Positions 17,350 through 27,193 of a DNA stretch of 64,000 nucleotides are shown one piece after another. The translations under genes were made by a program, and so were the position numbers. Origin of the DNA: an uncultured Flavobacteriaceae bacterium (GTDB lineage: Bacteria; Bacteroidota; Bacteroidia; Flavobacteriales; Flavobacteriaceae). The first letter of the stretch is position 1. Every line of letters starts with the position of its first letter. Location of the stretch: assembly GCA_947500445.1 (NCBI GenBank), contig CANMSB010000021.1, forward strand, positions 1 through 64,000, in the 5' to 3' direction. The notes beneath the pieces are model-generated. The model saw only the letters and a list, made by a program, of their open reading frames with translations, did not search any database and was not told where the DNA came from.

Positions 17350-19398
17350 ATGAAGAAACTTACTTATTTGAATCAAATAGATTCATTACGCGCGATAGCA
17401 GTACTTCTTGTGGTTTTTTTTCATTTAGATATTAGCTTTTTTAAGGGAGGTTTCCTTGGGGTCGATGTTTTTTTTGTAATCAGTGGTTTTTTGATAACTA
17501 GAATCATCAATCATGAATTCTCTCAAACTGGCACTGTCAGTTTTAAAAGATTTTATTTAAGAAGGATAAGACGGTTGATGCCAACCTTATTCTTGACTAT
17601 TTTTCTAGCATTTATTTTAACCTTTCTTATTTTTTCGCCATCAGATTTTATAAATGCCACAAAGTCAATGACAATGAGTTCGGTTGCACTGTCGAATTTT
17701 CATTTTTTGGGCGAGTCCGATTATTTTGATACCGCCTCAAATTTCAAACCTTTGTTACACACATGGTCTTTGGGTATAGAAGAGCAGTTTTACATTCTTT
17801 ATCCAATTACATTATTTATTTTAATTAAATGTTTTAAAAAACGGAAAAATGTTGTTTTTTTTAGCTTGGGCATACTTTTTTCAATAAGTCTTTTCCTTAC
17901 ACTCTATACCTCTGAGTACGGTATCTCCGATTCTTTTTCAAACTTGTTTAAGCCTAAAGATGAGATAACATCAAGTGTAGCCTCATTACAATTTTATTTA
18001 CTTCCTTTTAGGATGTTCGAATTTTTGGTCGGAGCTATTGTTGCCTTGATCAATAAGCCAAAAATCAAATCGGAAATCTTAAAACTATTCTTGAATTTAG
18101 TTGGTCTAACAACCATTATCTCCTCTGCTATTATCCTTAGTAAGGATAGTCTCTACTTAAGTACACTCAATCTTATACCATGTTTGGGAGCAGCCTTATT
18201 ACTCTTTTTTCCACCTTCAAAATATTTGGCGTTCGTGTTTGAAAATAAAGCGCTTAGGTATATTGGTAAAATTAGCTATACCCTTTATTTGGTACATTGG
18301 CTTTTGATCGTAGTTTACCGTTATCTTTTTAACGGTGAGTTCACTTCGATTGAGACTATAGGTCTCTTCACTTTTATGTTACTGTTATCTTCCCTGATTT
18401 ACCATTATTATGAAACCCCTTTGAGATACAGGGATTATGGTTTATCCATTAAATCAGATAAAAACCTGGTGTTTATTTTAGTAGCCTGTATTTTGATAGT
18501 TTTTGTAATCAATTTAAAAGTAAACTCCGACGATGGCTGGTTGTGGCGATTAAGTCCTAAAAATAGAGAACTTGTAGAAAATATAGGAGTTCCAAAAGAT
18601 TTTCATTTAAATAACTGGGGCGGGGCCGGTTATAAGCCTGGATGGATTGGAGAGAAGCCAGGCCATGGCGGCGTACCGGACATTATACTAATGGGTGACA
18701 GTCATGCTGGTCATTATCTCTATGGACTGGATTCTATTATGGTAAAGAAAAATAAAAAGAAGATTTACATATCAAATTGGTTTACTTCCTTAAAGCTTCC
18801 AGATTTTGTTCGAAGCGATAAAGAAGGGATGCCTGCTATTAGTAAAAATAAATTCAAGCAGGATTTAAAAATCGTTAACAAATATCCTGAGAGTATGGTA
18901 GTTTTAAGTCACTCATGGACCTCACAGATTAACAGATCTGAAGTGTTGGACTCTGAAACAAATGAATATCTTAAACTTCGTCAAGACACTACTGGGTTTG
19001 TTGTAATAGCTCAGAAAATAGAAAAATTTCGCTCTCTTATTGGAAAGGAGAGAAAACTGTTAATCATTGGGGCATCTCCCAAAACAAAAAGTAACGAGCT
19101 TAATTATATAGAAAAGTTACTTCGCCCTAAATATTTTTCCGATTTAACGCCGACATCCACTACATTTAAACAAAATCAAATAGCATTTAATACTTTTTTC
19201 GAAAGTTACTTTAAAAACATACCCGACATTCATTTTATCAATCCGTCTCCTGCTTTTTGTAGTGATGGAAAGTGTTATAAGCAGTTTAATGAGCAAATTT
19301 ACTTTAGTGATGGCAGCCATCTCTCCAGAGATGGGTCATTAAAGGCGGTCACATTTTTTGAAGATCGACTTTTAAATATATTGGATAGTAAAGAATAA
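17350..19398 (+). CDS. Membrane O-acyltransferase (acyltransferase_3) with C-terminal SGNH domain
   Basis: The N-terminal 390 residues are a polytopic acyltransferase_3 domain of the OafA/OatA type, with about ten membrane segments and the opening IDSLRAIAVLLVVFFHLDI carrying the R-x10-H catalytic pattern, then FLGVDVFFVISGFL. The last 240 residues are a periplasmic SGNH hydrolase-like domain with MGDSHAGH (Ser451) and DGSHLS (Asp654, His657). In this architecture the membrane domain passes an acetyl group across the membrane and the SGNH domain places it on a sugar of lipopolysaccharide, capsule or peptidoglycan. At 682 residues the gene is full length. It stands alone between two groups of insertion-sequence remnants, a common position for transferred surface-polysaccharide modification genes. 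The acceptor sugar cannot be told. Confidence 0.93.
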   Translation: MKKLTYLNQIDSLRAIAVLLVVFFHLDISFFKGGFLGVDVFFVISGFLITRIINHEFSQTGTVSFKRFYLRRIRRLMPTLFLTIFLAFILTFLIFSPSDFINATKSMTMSSVALSNFHFLGESDYFDTASNFKPLLHTWSLGIEEQFYILYPITLFILIKCFKKRKNVVFFSLGILFSISLFLTLYTSEYGISDSFSNLFKPKDEITSSVASLQFYLLPFRMFEFLVGAIVALINKPKIKSEILKLFLNLVGLTTIISSAIILSKDSLYLSTLNLIPCLGAALLLFFPPSKYLAFVFENKALRYIGKISYTLYLVHWLLIVVYRYLFNGEFTSIETIGLFTFMLLLSSLIYHYYETPLRYRDYGLSIKSDKNLVFILVACILIVFVINLKVNSDDGWLWRLSPKNRELVENIGVPKDFHLNNWGGAGYKPGWIGEKPGHGGVPDIILMGDSHAGHYLYGLDSIMVKKNKKKIYISNWFTSLKLPDFVRSDKEGMPAISKNKFKQDLKIVNKYPESMVVLSHSWTSQINRSEVLDSETNEYLKLRQDTTGFVVIAQKIEKFRSLIGKERKLLIIGASPKTKSNELNYIEKLLRPKYFSDLTPTSTTFKQNQIAFNTFFESYFKNIPDIHFINPSPAFCSDGKCYKQFNEQIYFSDGSHLSRDGSLKAVTFFEDRLLNILDSKE

Positions 19399-19448
19399 TG
19401 AACTCGCTCATACTTCTATAATCATAAGTTTATACATAGCACAAGAAA

Positions 19449-19526
19449 AGAGGAGTCGTTCAACGATGATTTTCTGAAGCAGTTCAGGACCGGCGACGAG
19501 CCCAACGGCCTCCGAACGCATTAGGA
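19449..19526 (+). pseudogene. Scrap of an IS256-family transposase N-terminus
   Basis: About 25 codons read EESFNDDFLKQFRTGDEPNG before a stop. The pattern D-D-F-L-K-Q-F-x-T-G is the standard opening of IS256-type mutator transposases. The rest of the transposase is missing. The scrap ends where the minus-strand frame at 19521 ends, so the two share a junction. Confidence 0.6.
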
Positions 19527-20213
19527 ATCGACCCTAGCGACTGCAAGCCAAATTTCCTTGGTAAAGCATGCGATATCATCAAAATCATAATATCTGATAA
19601 TTTTACAGGATTCAATTGCGATATCCAAGTAAGCTTCCGTTCGTTCAAAGTCAACATAGACGTAGTCCGACGGTACCTTAATGTCGCTCAGGAGTTTTTC
19701 ACCGAATTCATGGTTGCGCAGTACGTTTACCGCTCTTGATGTGGTTGCAACCAGGTGCATTGGCTTAAAATTTGCCGGGAACGCTCCCGATTCGAATATT
19801 TGATGTTCGGAAACGGGCGTTTGTACAAAACTATAGTGCCTTTTCCACGAAAAAGGACGGAATATGACCTTTGTTTCCGCAAAACCCACACTAAATTTGG
19901 TAATGAAAAGGGTTCCTTTCTTTTGGCTAAAATTTTTTTGATTCTGAAACCGTCTGGTTTGTTTCGCTTTTACCGATACATACCTATCGTGCTTTGAAAC
20001 ACTTTCGTATGCCGAGTTGAAATTCGAAATCCCCACCTGTGCATAGGAATTACCGGTTTTTGTTTGCAACTGGCGGTTAATTTCGCAAAGCATCTCCAAT
20101 AGCGTTTCCGGTCCGGTTCCCTTTAGTGTCGATTTTTTACATCTTAAATGGAAGTAATCGTTCATTTGAAGGAAATCCAATGCACTGTAGGCAAGCGCAA
20201 CCGCGGAAACCAC
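19521..20213 (-). CDS. Unrecognised protein, probably truncated at both ends
   Basis: An open frame of 230 residues from a GTG at 20213. The frame stays open upstream to about 20288 without an ATG, and that extra part (LSVTFIVDNIDNQKLKG) looks like protein, so the true N-terminus may be lost or use a rare start. The text is soluble and mixed alpha/beta; FGEKLLSDIKVPSDYVYVDF and AYLDIAIESCKIIRYYDFDD are distinctive but I recognise no family. The C-terminus runs into the junction with an IS256 scrap on the other strand, so the last residues are probably not native. I treat it as a remnant of a real gene broken by a transposon event. Confidence 0.5.
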   Translation of the reverse strand: MVSAVALAYSALDFLQMNDYFHLRCKKSTLKGTGPETLLEMLCEINRQLQTKTGNSYAQVGISNFNSAYESVSKHDRYVSVKAKQTRRFQNQKNFSQKKGTLFITKFSVGFAETKVIFRPFSWKRHYSFVQTPVSEHQIFESGAFPANFKPMHLVATTSRAVNVLRNHEFGEKLLSDIKVPSDYVYVDFERTEAYLDIAIESCKIIRYYDFDDIACFTKEIWLAVARVDS

Positions 20214-20288
20214 CTTCCCCTTTAATTTTTGATTATCGATGTTGTCGACAATAAACGTTACGGATAAATGCTGTGATGTGTTAATGGC

Positions 20289-20887
20289 TTATCTTTTAGT
20301 ATAACCGATTCTTTCCCTAGGTAGCGCTATTAGCGTTCTTTTGTCAAAAACGGGTTATGATTACTTAAAACACCAAGATGCGTTAAAACAGCCTAGGGAT
20401 ATTAAAAAAAACCAACCCTGTTTCATAAAAAATGCTAAAAATCAACATGCTTGTTTTGTCCAATACCCTAAAGATTTTAAAACTTAAAACCCTCTGGTAG
20501 GATACGGTAAAATCGGGAATTGGTCTAAAGTGGTATGAAGCAAAATCTACAGGTAGGACCACGTTTTACTAAAAAATTTTTCCGCTAAGTTGTAGTTTGG
20601 GGTATTGTGCCTGACAAGAGGTCAAATACCATCGCCAGTCCGCATTTGTCTTTTCTAAAGGGATGTTGAAACGAACGGATTACATGTTTTGGATGCACTC
20701 AGGTTCGGGAATTACGGGACTGCCATTGCCGTATTCATTTTGGTTTGAAATAGTAATATCTAGGGTTTTGAGGGGTATTCCGGGCCGGTCAAATTTCTAT
20801 TGATTTGTAAATCCAACGGTCAGGAGAAGTCCAACAGTGCATATTTGCTAATAATCAGGTGAAAAAATAATTAACTTTTTAATAACT
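20289..20887. other. Non-coding stretch before the giant secreted protein
   Basis: About 600 bases without a credible gene. CATATTTG at about 20840, one base off the TAnnTTTG consensus, could be the -7 element of the following gene. Nothing else stands out. Confidence 0.4.
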
Positions 20888-23800
20888 ATGAAGATATTTT
20901 ACGACTACCGCAAAATTGTGATGGTTTCACTCATCACACTTTTCACGGCACTAATCGGACATTCTCAAGACGACACTTGGATAAGTCTCGCACCGGGAGC
21001 AGGAGGTCAATTACAGGACCTTTATTTTGATCCGGTGGAACGAAACCGAATTTATCTTTCCAGTGACCAAGAAGGGAGTTATCGCTCCGACGATTTGGGC
21101 AACAGCTGGATATTCATCGGAAAAGATTTAAGTCATGGAATGTCCTTTAAAATTAGACGGGACAATAGTAACAACGGACGTCTGTATCAAGGCGGACTAT
21201 GGGGAGCGCATTATTCCGACAACCGAGGAACCAATTGGACCAGAATAGAGGAAACCAAGGGTGATGCGATCGCCTCCATAGCCTTCAGTGCCGATAACAG
21301 CGTAAAAGTTTTAGGCCCGGGATGGCACGCAAAAGACGCTCAAAAAGTACAAAGTACTATTATCGATCCTATTCAGCCATTGATAGGGGAACGTTATGTA
21401 TACATATCCAAAAACGGGGGACCGTTTTTAAAAAGGCAATATGAGCCAATGGATGGTTATGATCATGTTTACAATGTGGCAATACACCCGGCTAACGGAA
21501 CCATTTACGTCGGTGCCGCATCAGGCCTTTATATCTCCACAAATGACGGATCCAATTGGAGCAGGGTGGACAACCCCGATGGTGCCTACAGGGGTAAAGA
21601 AGGCGGGGTAAAAACGCTGACATTTTTTAGCGGTGAAGAACCGAACACGGGCAAATATAAGTTTAGTGGAGGAATAAGTGGAATGGGCATTTCGCCCGAT
21701 GGGGAAAGAATATACGCCGTTTACCAAACCAAAGGTGATGTTCCCGGAAGTCGTGCGCAATGGAAATTGTTTACCACCGAAACGAGCAAATTATCGAATG
21801 CCGACCCACAATGGGAAGTGTTGGAAGGCCTTACCGATGCGTTGGGCAAATTGGATGTTCAATGGTATAACCCCCTCGTAGATTCAAAATCTACCGCAAA
21901 TCGGCAGCGGCTGATCATTGGTACCAACATAAAGGATAATCCAAACCGTGTGGGATTGTTTGAAGGGAATTTGACGTTTGGTGCAAATGGAAGGGTTACA
22001 TCGCAAGATTGGAAGAATACTCTTCAGGCCAAACTCAAAACCTCTTCCGGAGCCGATGCATTTGACGAAGGTTGGGAGGCGGCGAAGTTTTTGAGCAGGG
22101 CCTATGACTTTACCCCAAATACTTGGGGTCCTTCGACCAGCAGGATTATCGCTGGCGGTGGAAACAATTTTTTCCTGAGCAATAACGACAATAACGCCAA
22201 TTGGCCTTTTGTAGCGGAAAGTTGGCTCCCCATTTATACTGAAAAGGTAGTTGGCCCCAATAATTTTGTAACCTATCGGAATAGGAGCTTTACCAATACG
22301 GTAACCTATGATATAGCGACTTTTCAAGACTATGTAATTCAGGGCAATGCCGACCAAGGGATATTTGAAAGTTTTGATGCTGGAGATAGTTGGACGAAGA
22401 AAACCAGTCCGAACGAGGCGAAGAACGTACAATCCGTGGGCATAACAAAGACCTCACCTCCCATAGTGTTGGCGGAAATGAGAAACGATTTTGGTATCCC
22501 GTCGAATACAAAACTATTCTTGTTCGCCCGAAAACTGGGCGAACCGATCGAACCTATTTCTGGTACCGATTGGCGTTTTATCGGTGGTGGGGTCAACGGA
22601 ACGCAGTTGACCAATAGCCTTCCCAACAGACAAGTACAGGTTATGACGATAGACGATAAAAATGTCAGTCGCGTATATCTCGGCTTTCGGTCCGTGGCGG
22701 GCATAGGAGGTATCTATGCCACGGAGGATATCGAAGGGGTGTATGACGGTGAATCGCAGTGGAAGAAGATATCGAACGCAAAAATGGGTCTGGAGCCCAG
22801 TTTTAAGGATATCTTTATCGATCCCAACGACTCCGATGTACTCTGGGCAAGCGGCCAAAACTTATGGAGAGGTAGGAGAACGGCAATTGACAAGTGGGTA
22901 TGGGAGGAGTTTGAAACCGGGTTCGGTACTGGCGGAGATTTTGAATCCGGAATAAAAGATCTATTTGTTTGGGACAACCAGGGCGCAACGGTAGTGGCCA
23001 TCGCCGCATCTTTTAATGGGGCGCCGCAAGAGGTTTACATACTCAAGAACCCCGGCGCATCCAATTGGAACCGTACCGGAAATCTGTCAAAGGCCAAACT
23101 GGACATATCAAAAACCTTAGCGCTACGAGGGGAAGTTTGGGTAGAGCAGGGGGAGACCATCAATTTCAACTCATTGGCCGGATACAAGAACAACATATAT
23201 ATAGGAACCGAAAACGGGAAACACAAAAAAGGACTGGGACTGTTTACTACGAAGTTCTCGCTTAACAACGAGGGAAATGTGAACCTGACCAACGGTGGAT
23301 GGAAGGACTGGACCACCGATTCACAAGGAACGGAGTTCTATTATGCAAGAAGTGCAAATGCCGATGCCAAAATTATCACCGAAAGTAATGGGGATGTAAA
23401 TTACTACTTGCCCACCTTTGGTATCGGGATATGGAAACGAAAGATCGATTCCAATGTGCCACAAACGGATGCCCCGATCAGTTCTAGCGCAGTGCTATTG
23501 GAGAATTCCCAAAATGCTACGAAGGAAGTGAATATTAGGGCAACGGGGTCCTGGTCCATAGCGAACATTCCGGCTTGGCTCGAAATCAATGGCAGTTCGG
23601 GTAGCAATTTTAACGGAAATGGACAAACAACACTGCGGTTCAAAAGTAAAAGTGCCAACCCTGATAATTTGACAAGAAGCAGAGATCTGCGGCTAAATGC
23701 CGGTGGCAAAGCCGCCACTGTTACCGTGCAACAACTGGGCACTCCCATAAACATCGATCTTTTGAACGGAAATGCAAACATCGACGGTAATTTGGAAAAT

Positions 23801-26797
23801 AGGTGGAACGCGATACCGTTCAATGCGGTTTCAGAAGTAGCCAAAGGAAACCCTGGCACCTTGGAGGGCCGCTTTAAAATCGGGTATACTTCGGAAAAAC
23901 TTTTTATTGCCGTTGCCGTCGATGACGATACCCCACAATCGAACTTTTCGGAAGGCGAGCCCTACAACGGGGATGCCGTTACTATAGCCTTGGATGTCAA
24001 TAATGATAAAAGGTCGGGGTCTTATGGGGTCGACGATTATGTATTTAAGGTAACCAGGGCGGGCGACATCATTGCGGTAAACGGTAATACTACCAATCTG
24101 ATCGATGACCTTGCCGTTAATTTCAACGCTAACGGATACGTTTCCGAGATTGCCCTGGCTTGGGAAAATTTAGGGGTACTTCCCGGAGGTGCTTTGCCGA
24201 TCGGGTTGGAAGTAGCCATTGAAGATAGCAAACAAGGTAACGCGGTAAACACGATCATACAGTTCGCAACCGATAACGATTTGAACGCGAGTTCTCCGTC
24301 GGAATGGGGAACCGCAATAACCAATGGCACCGATGTTCCATGGTTGGAAACTTTTGACGACCTTTTTAGGGATACCGCGGAAGATACGGGTAGGACCGCG
24401 TGGACAATAGAAGCAAACGGCCTCAATATTAATGACAAAAGTTTTCTTAAAGTCGAACTCCCCGATAATAGGGATCGAGAGAAAAAAGCCTTGATTGCCC
24501 GTAATTTAGGGGGGACGGCAACATTTAAGTCCGGTACGATCGATATATCCAACGTTTCGGAGCGTTTACGCATTACGCTTAGCGCAAGGGAAAGGACCAA
24601 GACAAAAGTCAACAACGGTTTTATAAAAGCGTATTATCGTTTGAACGGCGGCGCAAGGGTCTTGTTCGGGCAGCTCATTGGAGATTCCCCGGTCGACGAT
24701 ACGCCACAAATTTTAGAAAGCAATGCCATCGCTAGTGGAAACAATACACTTGAAATCGAAATTGACGTAAATAGTTCTTCCGCCACAACAAACCACATTA
24801 TCGATAACATTCTCGTGGAACCTGTTTCCGCACCGAGGTGCAAGAAGTTATCGGACTTGGCGGTGGTCAAAATCGAAAACGGGGTAGCTACCGTATCGTG
24901 GACCGATGCGTTAAGTAATGGAACGGAATACGTAGCCCAGTATAGAGGGCTAAACTCAAATGGGCCGTGGCTTTCCTTGCTGCCGATCTCTACGGACATA
25001 ACCAGTGCCAAAACCCCGTTCCTAGCTCGTGGCAACAGTTATGAATGGAGGGTAAGGAAGCGTTGCGGTAACACCGATACCGAGTTCGCTTTGGGTGCAA
25101 ACTTTACGATTCCTGGCGGAGACACCGGTGCCGAAACCATACTATTCCGAGAAGAATTCGAAAAATCGGGCTGTAGCACTTCATCAAATGCCCAGCGTAG
25201 GATCAGTACCTATCCATGTTATACCAATAACGCCCCGATAGCATTCTCGGGCAACGGGTCTTTACGCACTAGCGGTGCCAATGCCGATTATGAGGGGGCA
25301 TCGAACCAGTTTTCCGTTCTATTGAATGCGAACACCAACAATAATCCGAAGGATAAAAGCATTACGATCGGCGGAATAAGCGTAGCGGTTGCCCAAGAGT
25401 TAAAGTTGCGGTTCGGTCTAAAGCAAGATGCGTTGACATCCAATAGTGAGGGGCTGATCGTGGAGTACAGGGCCGGTGCCTCCGGAGGAAATTGGAGCAA
25501 TGTGCCCATTAGCCTACCGTCCAATGCTGACTGGACCCTGGTCGAAACCACCATTTCCGGTGTTTCCGCAACTTCGGACCTGGAGTTGCGATTTACGGCA
25601 AAGGTCGGCTCAAAGTATAGGTTGGACGACGTGGAACTATCCTCCGGTGGAGATGCCGTCGAATGCTCTAGTATTTCGAACATTGCTTCCTCCGGCGGTT
25701 CCGACACTTCGGAAACCTTGACTTGGAACGCTACCGGTTCACCATCTTCATTTGAGGTAAGGATCAAATTGATAAATACAGAAGGTTGGTTGGTAACTGC
25801 GGTGGACGGTCCTACGGAAACATTTGACAACTTGACGAACGGTCGTACATATATTGTTCAGATAAGAGCGATCTGTAGTTCCGAATCAAAGTCGTTTTGG
25901 TCTCCGGCAGCGGAAATGGAGTATACCTTTGTGGCGGGAGCCAATAACAATAATACAGATCCGTCGGAATCAACTATTTTTTTCGCTGAAACTTTTGATG
26001 CGGCCAACGCCCCATGTACGGTTATCGGAGGCAATCTGGAAACCTATGGCTGCTACAGTGAAGCGGCCAATGCCACTTTTACGGGTAGCGGGGCCATTAA
26101 TGATTCCGCGAACAATGCTGCGGAGAACGATTACCCCGATCCTTCGAACGGGAACAATCTTTTCTTGGCGCGTTCGGGCAAAACGCTGGAAATCAAAAAT
26201 ATCGATGCCAGCAATTTTGATGCCATTACGTTATCGTTTGGATTGCGTAAAAATAACGTTGGTGCCGACGGAGCTACGTTGATAGTCGAAATAACCGAAA
26301 ACGGAGGAAACAGTTGGTCGGCCGTTCCCTTAAGCCTTCCGACCAACGGGAGTAGCAACGATTGGATTCAGGTCACTTTGGAAACAGGGGTCGATAGGTC
26401 AGCAGATTTCGGAGTACGATTTCGGAATACCTCTACCGTTGCCCCTATTGGTAGATTTAGGCTAGATGATGTACGGCTGAGTGGAGTACCCGTCTCCGGG
26501 TCGCAACTAAAAGCCAATAGTGGAACCACTGTTGCCAACGAATTACTGGTATATCCCAATCCTACCTCCGATGTTCTGAACATTGCGGTATTCGACGCTT
26601 TCGGAAAACCGGATTCAGGAATCGACCAAATCATGATTTACGATATGATGGGCAGATTGGTCTTGAGCCATACGCCAAAGAATGCATCATCCGGCAACTT
26701 AAGTTTGCCCGTAGGAACGTTGAGCAAAGGATATTATGTTTTAAAAATACTATCCAAGACGACTACTTCGGATGAAAGATTGTTTCAGGTGAAATGA
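20888..26797 (+). CDS. Giant secreted multidomain protein: BNR/VPS10-like propeller, BACON, CBM9-like, jelly-roll and Fn3 domains, T9SS signal
   Basis: A 1969-residue secreted protein. A signal peptide (ITLFTALIGHSQ) is followed by about 850 residues of BNR/sortilin-like repeats with Asp-box text such as YRSDDLGNSWIFIG, ISTNDGSNWSRVD and ESFDAGDSWTKK. Residues about 860-950 are a BACON domain, and about 955-1150 a CBM9/DOMON-like domain (IDGNLENRW, DGRNG-like acidic loops). Then come three jelly-roll-like modules beginning ETFDD, EEFEK and ETFDA, with two fibronectin III-like domains opened by paired cysteines between them. The last 80 residues are a type IX sorting domain (LLVYPNPTSDVLNI, ending LFQVK). 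No catalytic domain is certain: it may bind or cut a surface or algal glycan, or be an adhesin. Propellers of this form also occur in glycoside hydrolase family 74, which I cannot exclude. Confidence 0.9.
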   Translation: MKIFYDYRKIVMVSLITLFTALIGHSQDDTWISLAPGAGGQLQDLYFDPVERNRIYLSSDQEGSYRSDDLGNSWIFIGKDLSHGMSFKIRRDNSNNGRLYQGGLWGAHYSDNRGTNWTRIEETKGDAIASIAFSADNSVKVLGPGWHAKDAQKVQSTIIDPIQPLIGERYVYISKNGGPFLKRQYEPMDGYDHVYNVAIHPANGTIYVGAASGLYISTNDGSNWSRVDNPDGAYRGKEGGVKTLTFFSGEEPNTGKYKFSGGISGMGISPDGERIYAVYQTKGDVPGSRAQWKLFTTETSKLSNADPQWEVLEGLTDALGKLDVQWYNPLVDSKSTANRQRLIIGTNIKDNPNRVGLFEGNLTFGANGRVTSQDWKNTLQAKLKTSSGADAFDEGWEAAKFLSRAYDFTPNTWGPSTSRIIAGGGNNFFLSNNDNNANWPFVAESWLPIYTEKVVGPNNFVTYRNRSFTNTVTYDIATFQDYVIQGNADQGIFESFDAGDSWTKKTSPNEAKNVQSVGITKTSPPIVLAEMRNDFGIPSNTKLFLFARKLGEPIEPISGTDWRFIGGGVNGTQLTNSLPNRQVQVMTIDDKNVSRVYLGFRSVAGIGGIYATEDIEGVYDGESQWKKISNAKMGLEPSFKDIFIDPNDSDVLWASGQNLWRGRRTAIDKWVWEEFETGFGTGGDFESGIKDLFVWDNQGATVVAIAASFNGAPQEVYILKNPGASNWNRTGNLSKAKLDISKTLALRGEVWVEQGETINFNSLAGYKNNIYIGTENGKHKKGLGLFTTKFSLNNEGNVNLTNGGWKDWTTDSQGTEFYYARSANADAKIITESNGDVNYYLPTFGIGIWKRKIDSNVPQTDAPISSSAVLLENSQNATKEVNIRATGSWSIANIPAWLEINGSSGSNFNGNGQTTLRFKSKSANPDNLTRSRDLRLNAGGKAATVTVQQLGTPINIDLLNGNANIDGNLENRWNAIPFNAVSEVAKGNPGTLEGRFKIGYTSEKLFIAVAVDDDTPQSNFSEGEPYNGDAVTIALDVNNDKRSGSYGVDDYVFKVTRAGDIIAVNGNTTNLIDDLAVNFNANGYVSEIALAWENLGVLPGGALPIGLEVAIEDSKQGNAVNTIIQFATDNDLNASSPSEWGTAITNGTDVPWLETFDDLFRDTAEDTGRTAWTIEANGLNINDKSFLKVELPDNRDREKKALIARNLGGTATFKSGTIDISNVSERLRITLSARERTKTKVNNGFIKAYYRLNGGARVLFGQLIGDSPVDDTPQILESNAIASGNNTLEIEIDVNSSSATTNHIIDNILVEPVSAPRCKKLSDLAVVKIENGVATVSWTDALSNGTEYVAQYRGLNSNGPWLSLLPISTDITSAKTPFLARGNSYEWRVRKRCGNTDTEFALGANFTIPGGDTGAETILFREEFEKSGCSTSSNAQRRISTYPCYTNNAPIAFSGNGSLRTSGANADYEGASNQFSVLLNANTNNNPKDKSITIGGISVAVAQELKLRFGLKQDALTSNSEGLIVEYRAGASGGNWSNVPISLPSNADWTLVETTISGVSATSDLELRFTAKVGSKYRLDDVELSSGGDAVECSSISNIASSGGSDTSETLTWNATGSPSSFEVRIKLINTEGWLVTAVDGPTETFDNLTNGRTYIVQIRAICSSESKSFWSPAAEMEYTFVAGANNNNTDPSESTIFFAETFDAANAPCTVIGGNLETYGCYSEAANATFTGSGAINDSANNAAENDYPDPSNGNNLFLARSGKTLEIKNIDASNFDAITLSFGLRKNNVGADGATLIVEITENGGNSWSAVPLSLPTNGSSNDWIQVTLETGVDRSADFGVRFRNTSTVAPIGRFRLDDVRLSGVPVSGSQLKANSGTTVANELLVYPNPTSDVLNIAVFDAFGKPDSGIDQIMIYDMMGRLVLSHTPKNASSGNLSLPVGTLSKGYYVLKILSKTTTSDERLFQVK

Positions 26798-26920
26798 AAA
26801 ATTAAAAGACGTGCGTCGTGTCCGGTTTGAAGGATGATGATTTTGATCGTATGATGGAGCGGGTGTTCCATCCGGGGCTTTTAAATGTAAGTCAAGGTAA
26901 ATTTTTTAGGATTACTTTGT

Positions 26921-26949
26921 AGCGGGGGCTTGCCCCCGCTATTTTTTTG
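26921..26949 (+). terminator. Rho-independent terminator after the giant secreted protein
   Basis: AGCGGGGGC and GCCCCCGCT form a perfect nine-base GC-rich stem around a two-base loop at 26921-26940, followed by seven T. It lies 124 bases after the stop codon. Confidence 0.85.
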
Positions 26950-27193
26950 GGTAGTCGCCAAAGGAAGCCATGGTCCCATTAAATGGCGCGAGATCATAGC
27001 AAATCAGGCACCTATGGGCAAGGGCAACACAGTTGCGCCCAAAGGATTACGATAAAGGGCCACTGTTCGGAGATATACAGCTGGCCCGTAGGAAACGGTC
27101 AGAGCTGGAGGGGTATGGTTTATATAGGATTCCCAAAAACGTTTGAAACGTTTGGGGTAAAGCGGATGTTCCGTGAATTGTAATCGAGGCATC
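26950..27193. other. Short non-coding stretch between terminator and response regulator
   Basis: A 66-codon frame at 26983 has no recognisable text and lacks coding character. Together with 26798-26920 the region between the two genes is about 400 bases, and I see only the terminator in it. Confidence 0.4.

Noticed and set aside
23200-23500. Glycoside hydrolase family 74 catalytic propeller in the giant protein
   Set aside because: The BNR repeats alone do not prove it and the catalytic aspartates could not be placed by eye. The call was kept as a propeller-like domain.
26983-27183. Plus-strand frame of 66 codons after the terminator of the giant secreted gene
   Set aside because: Text has no recognisable pattern and overlaps the 3' end area of the response regulator gene.
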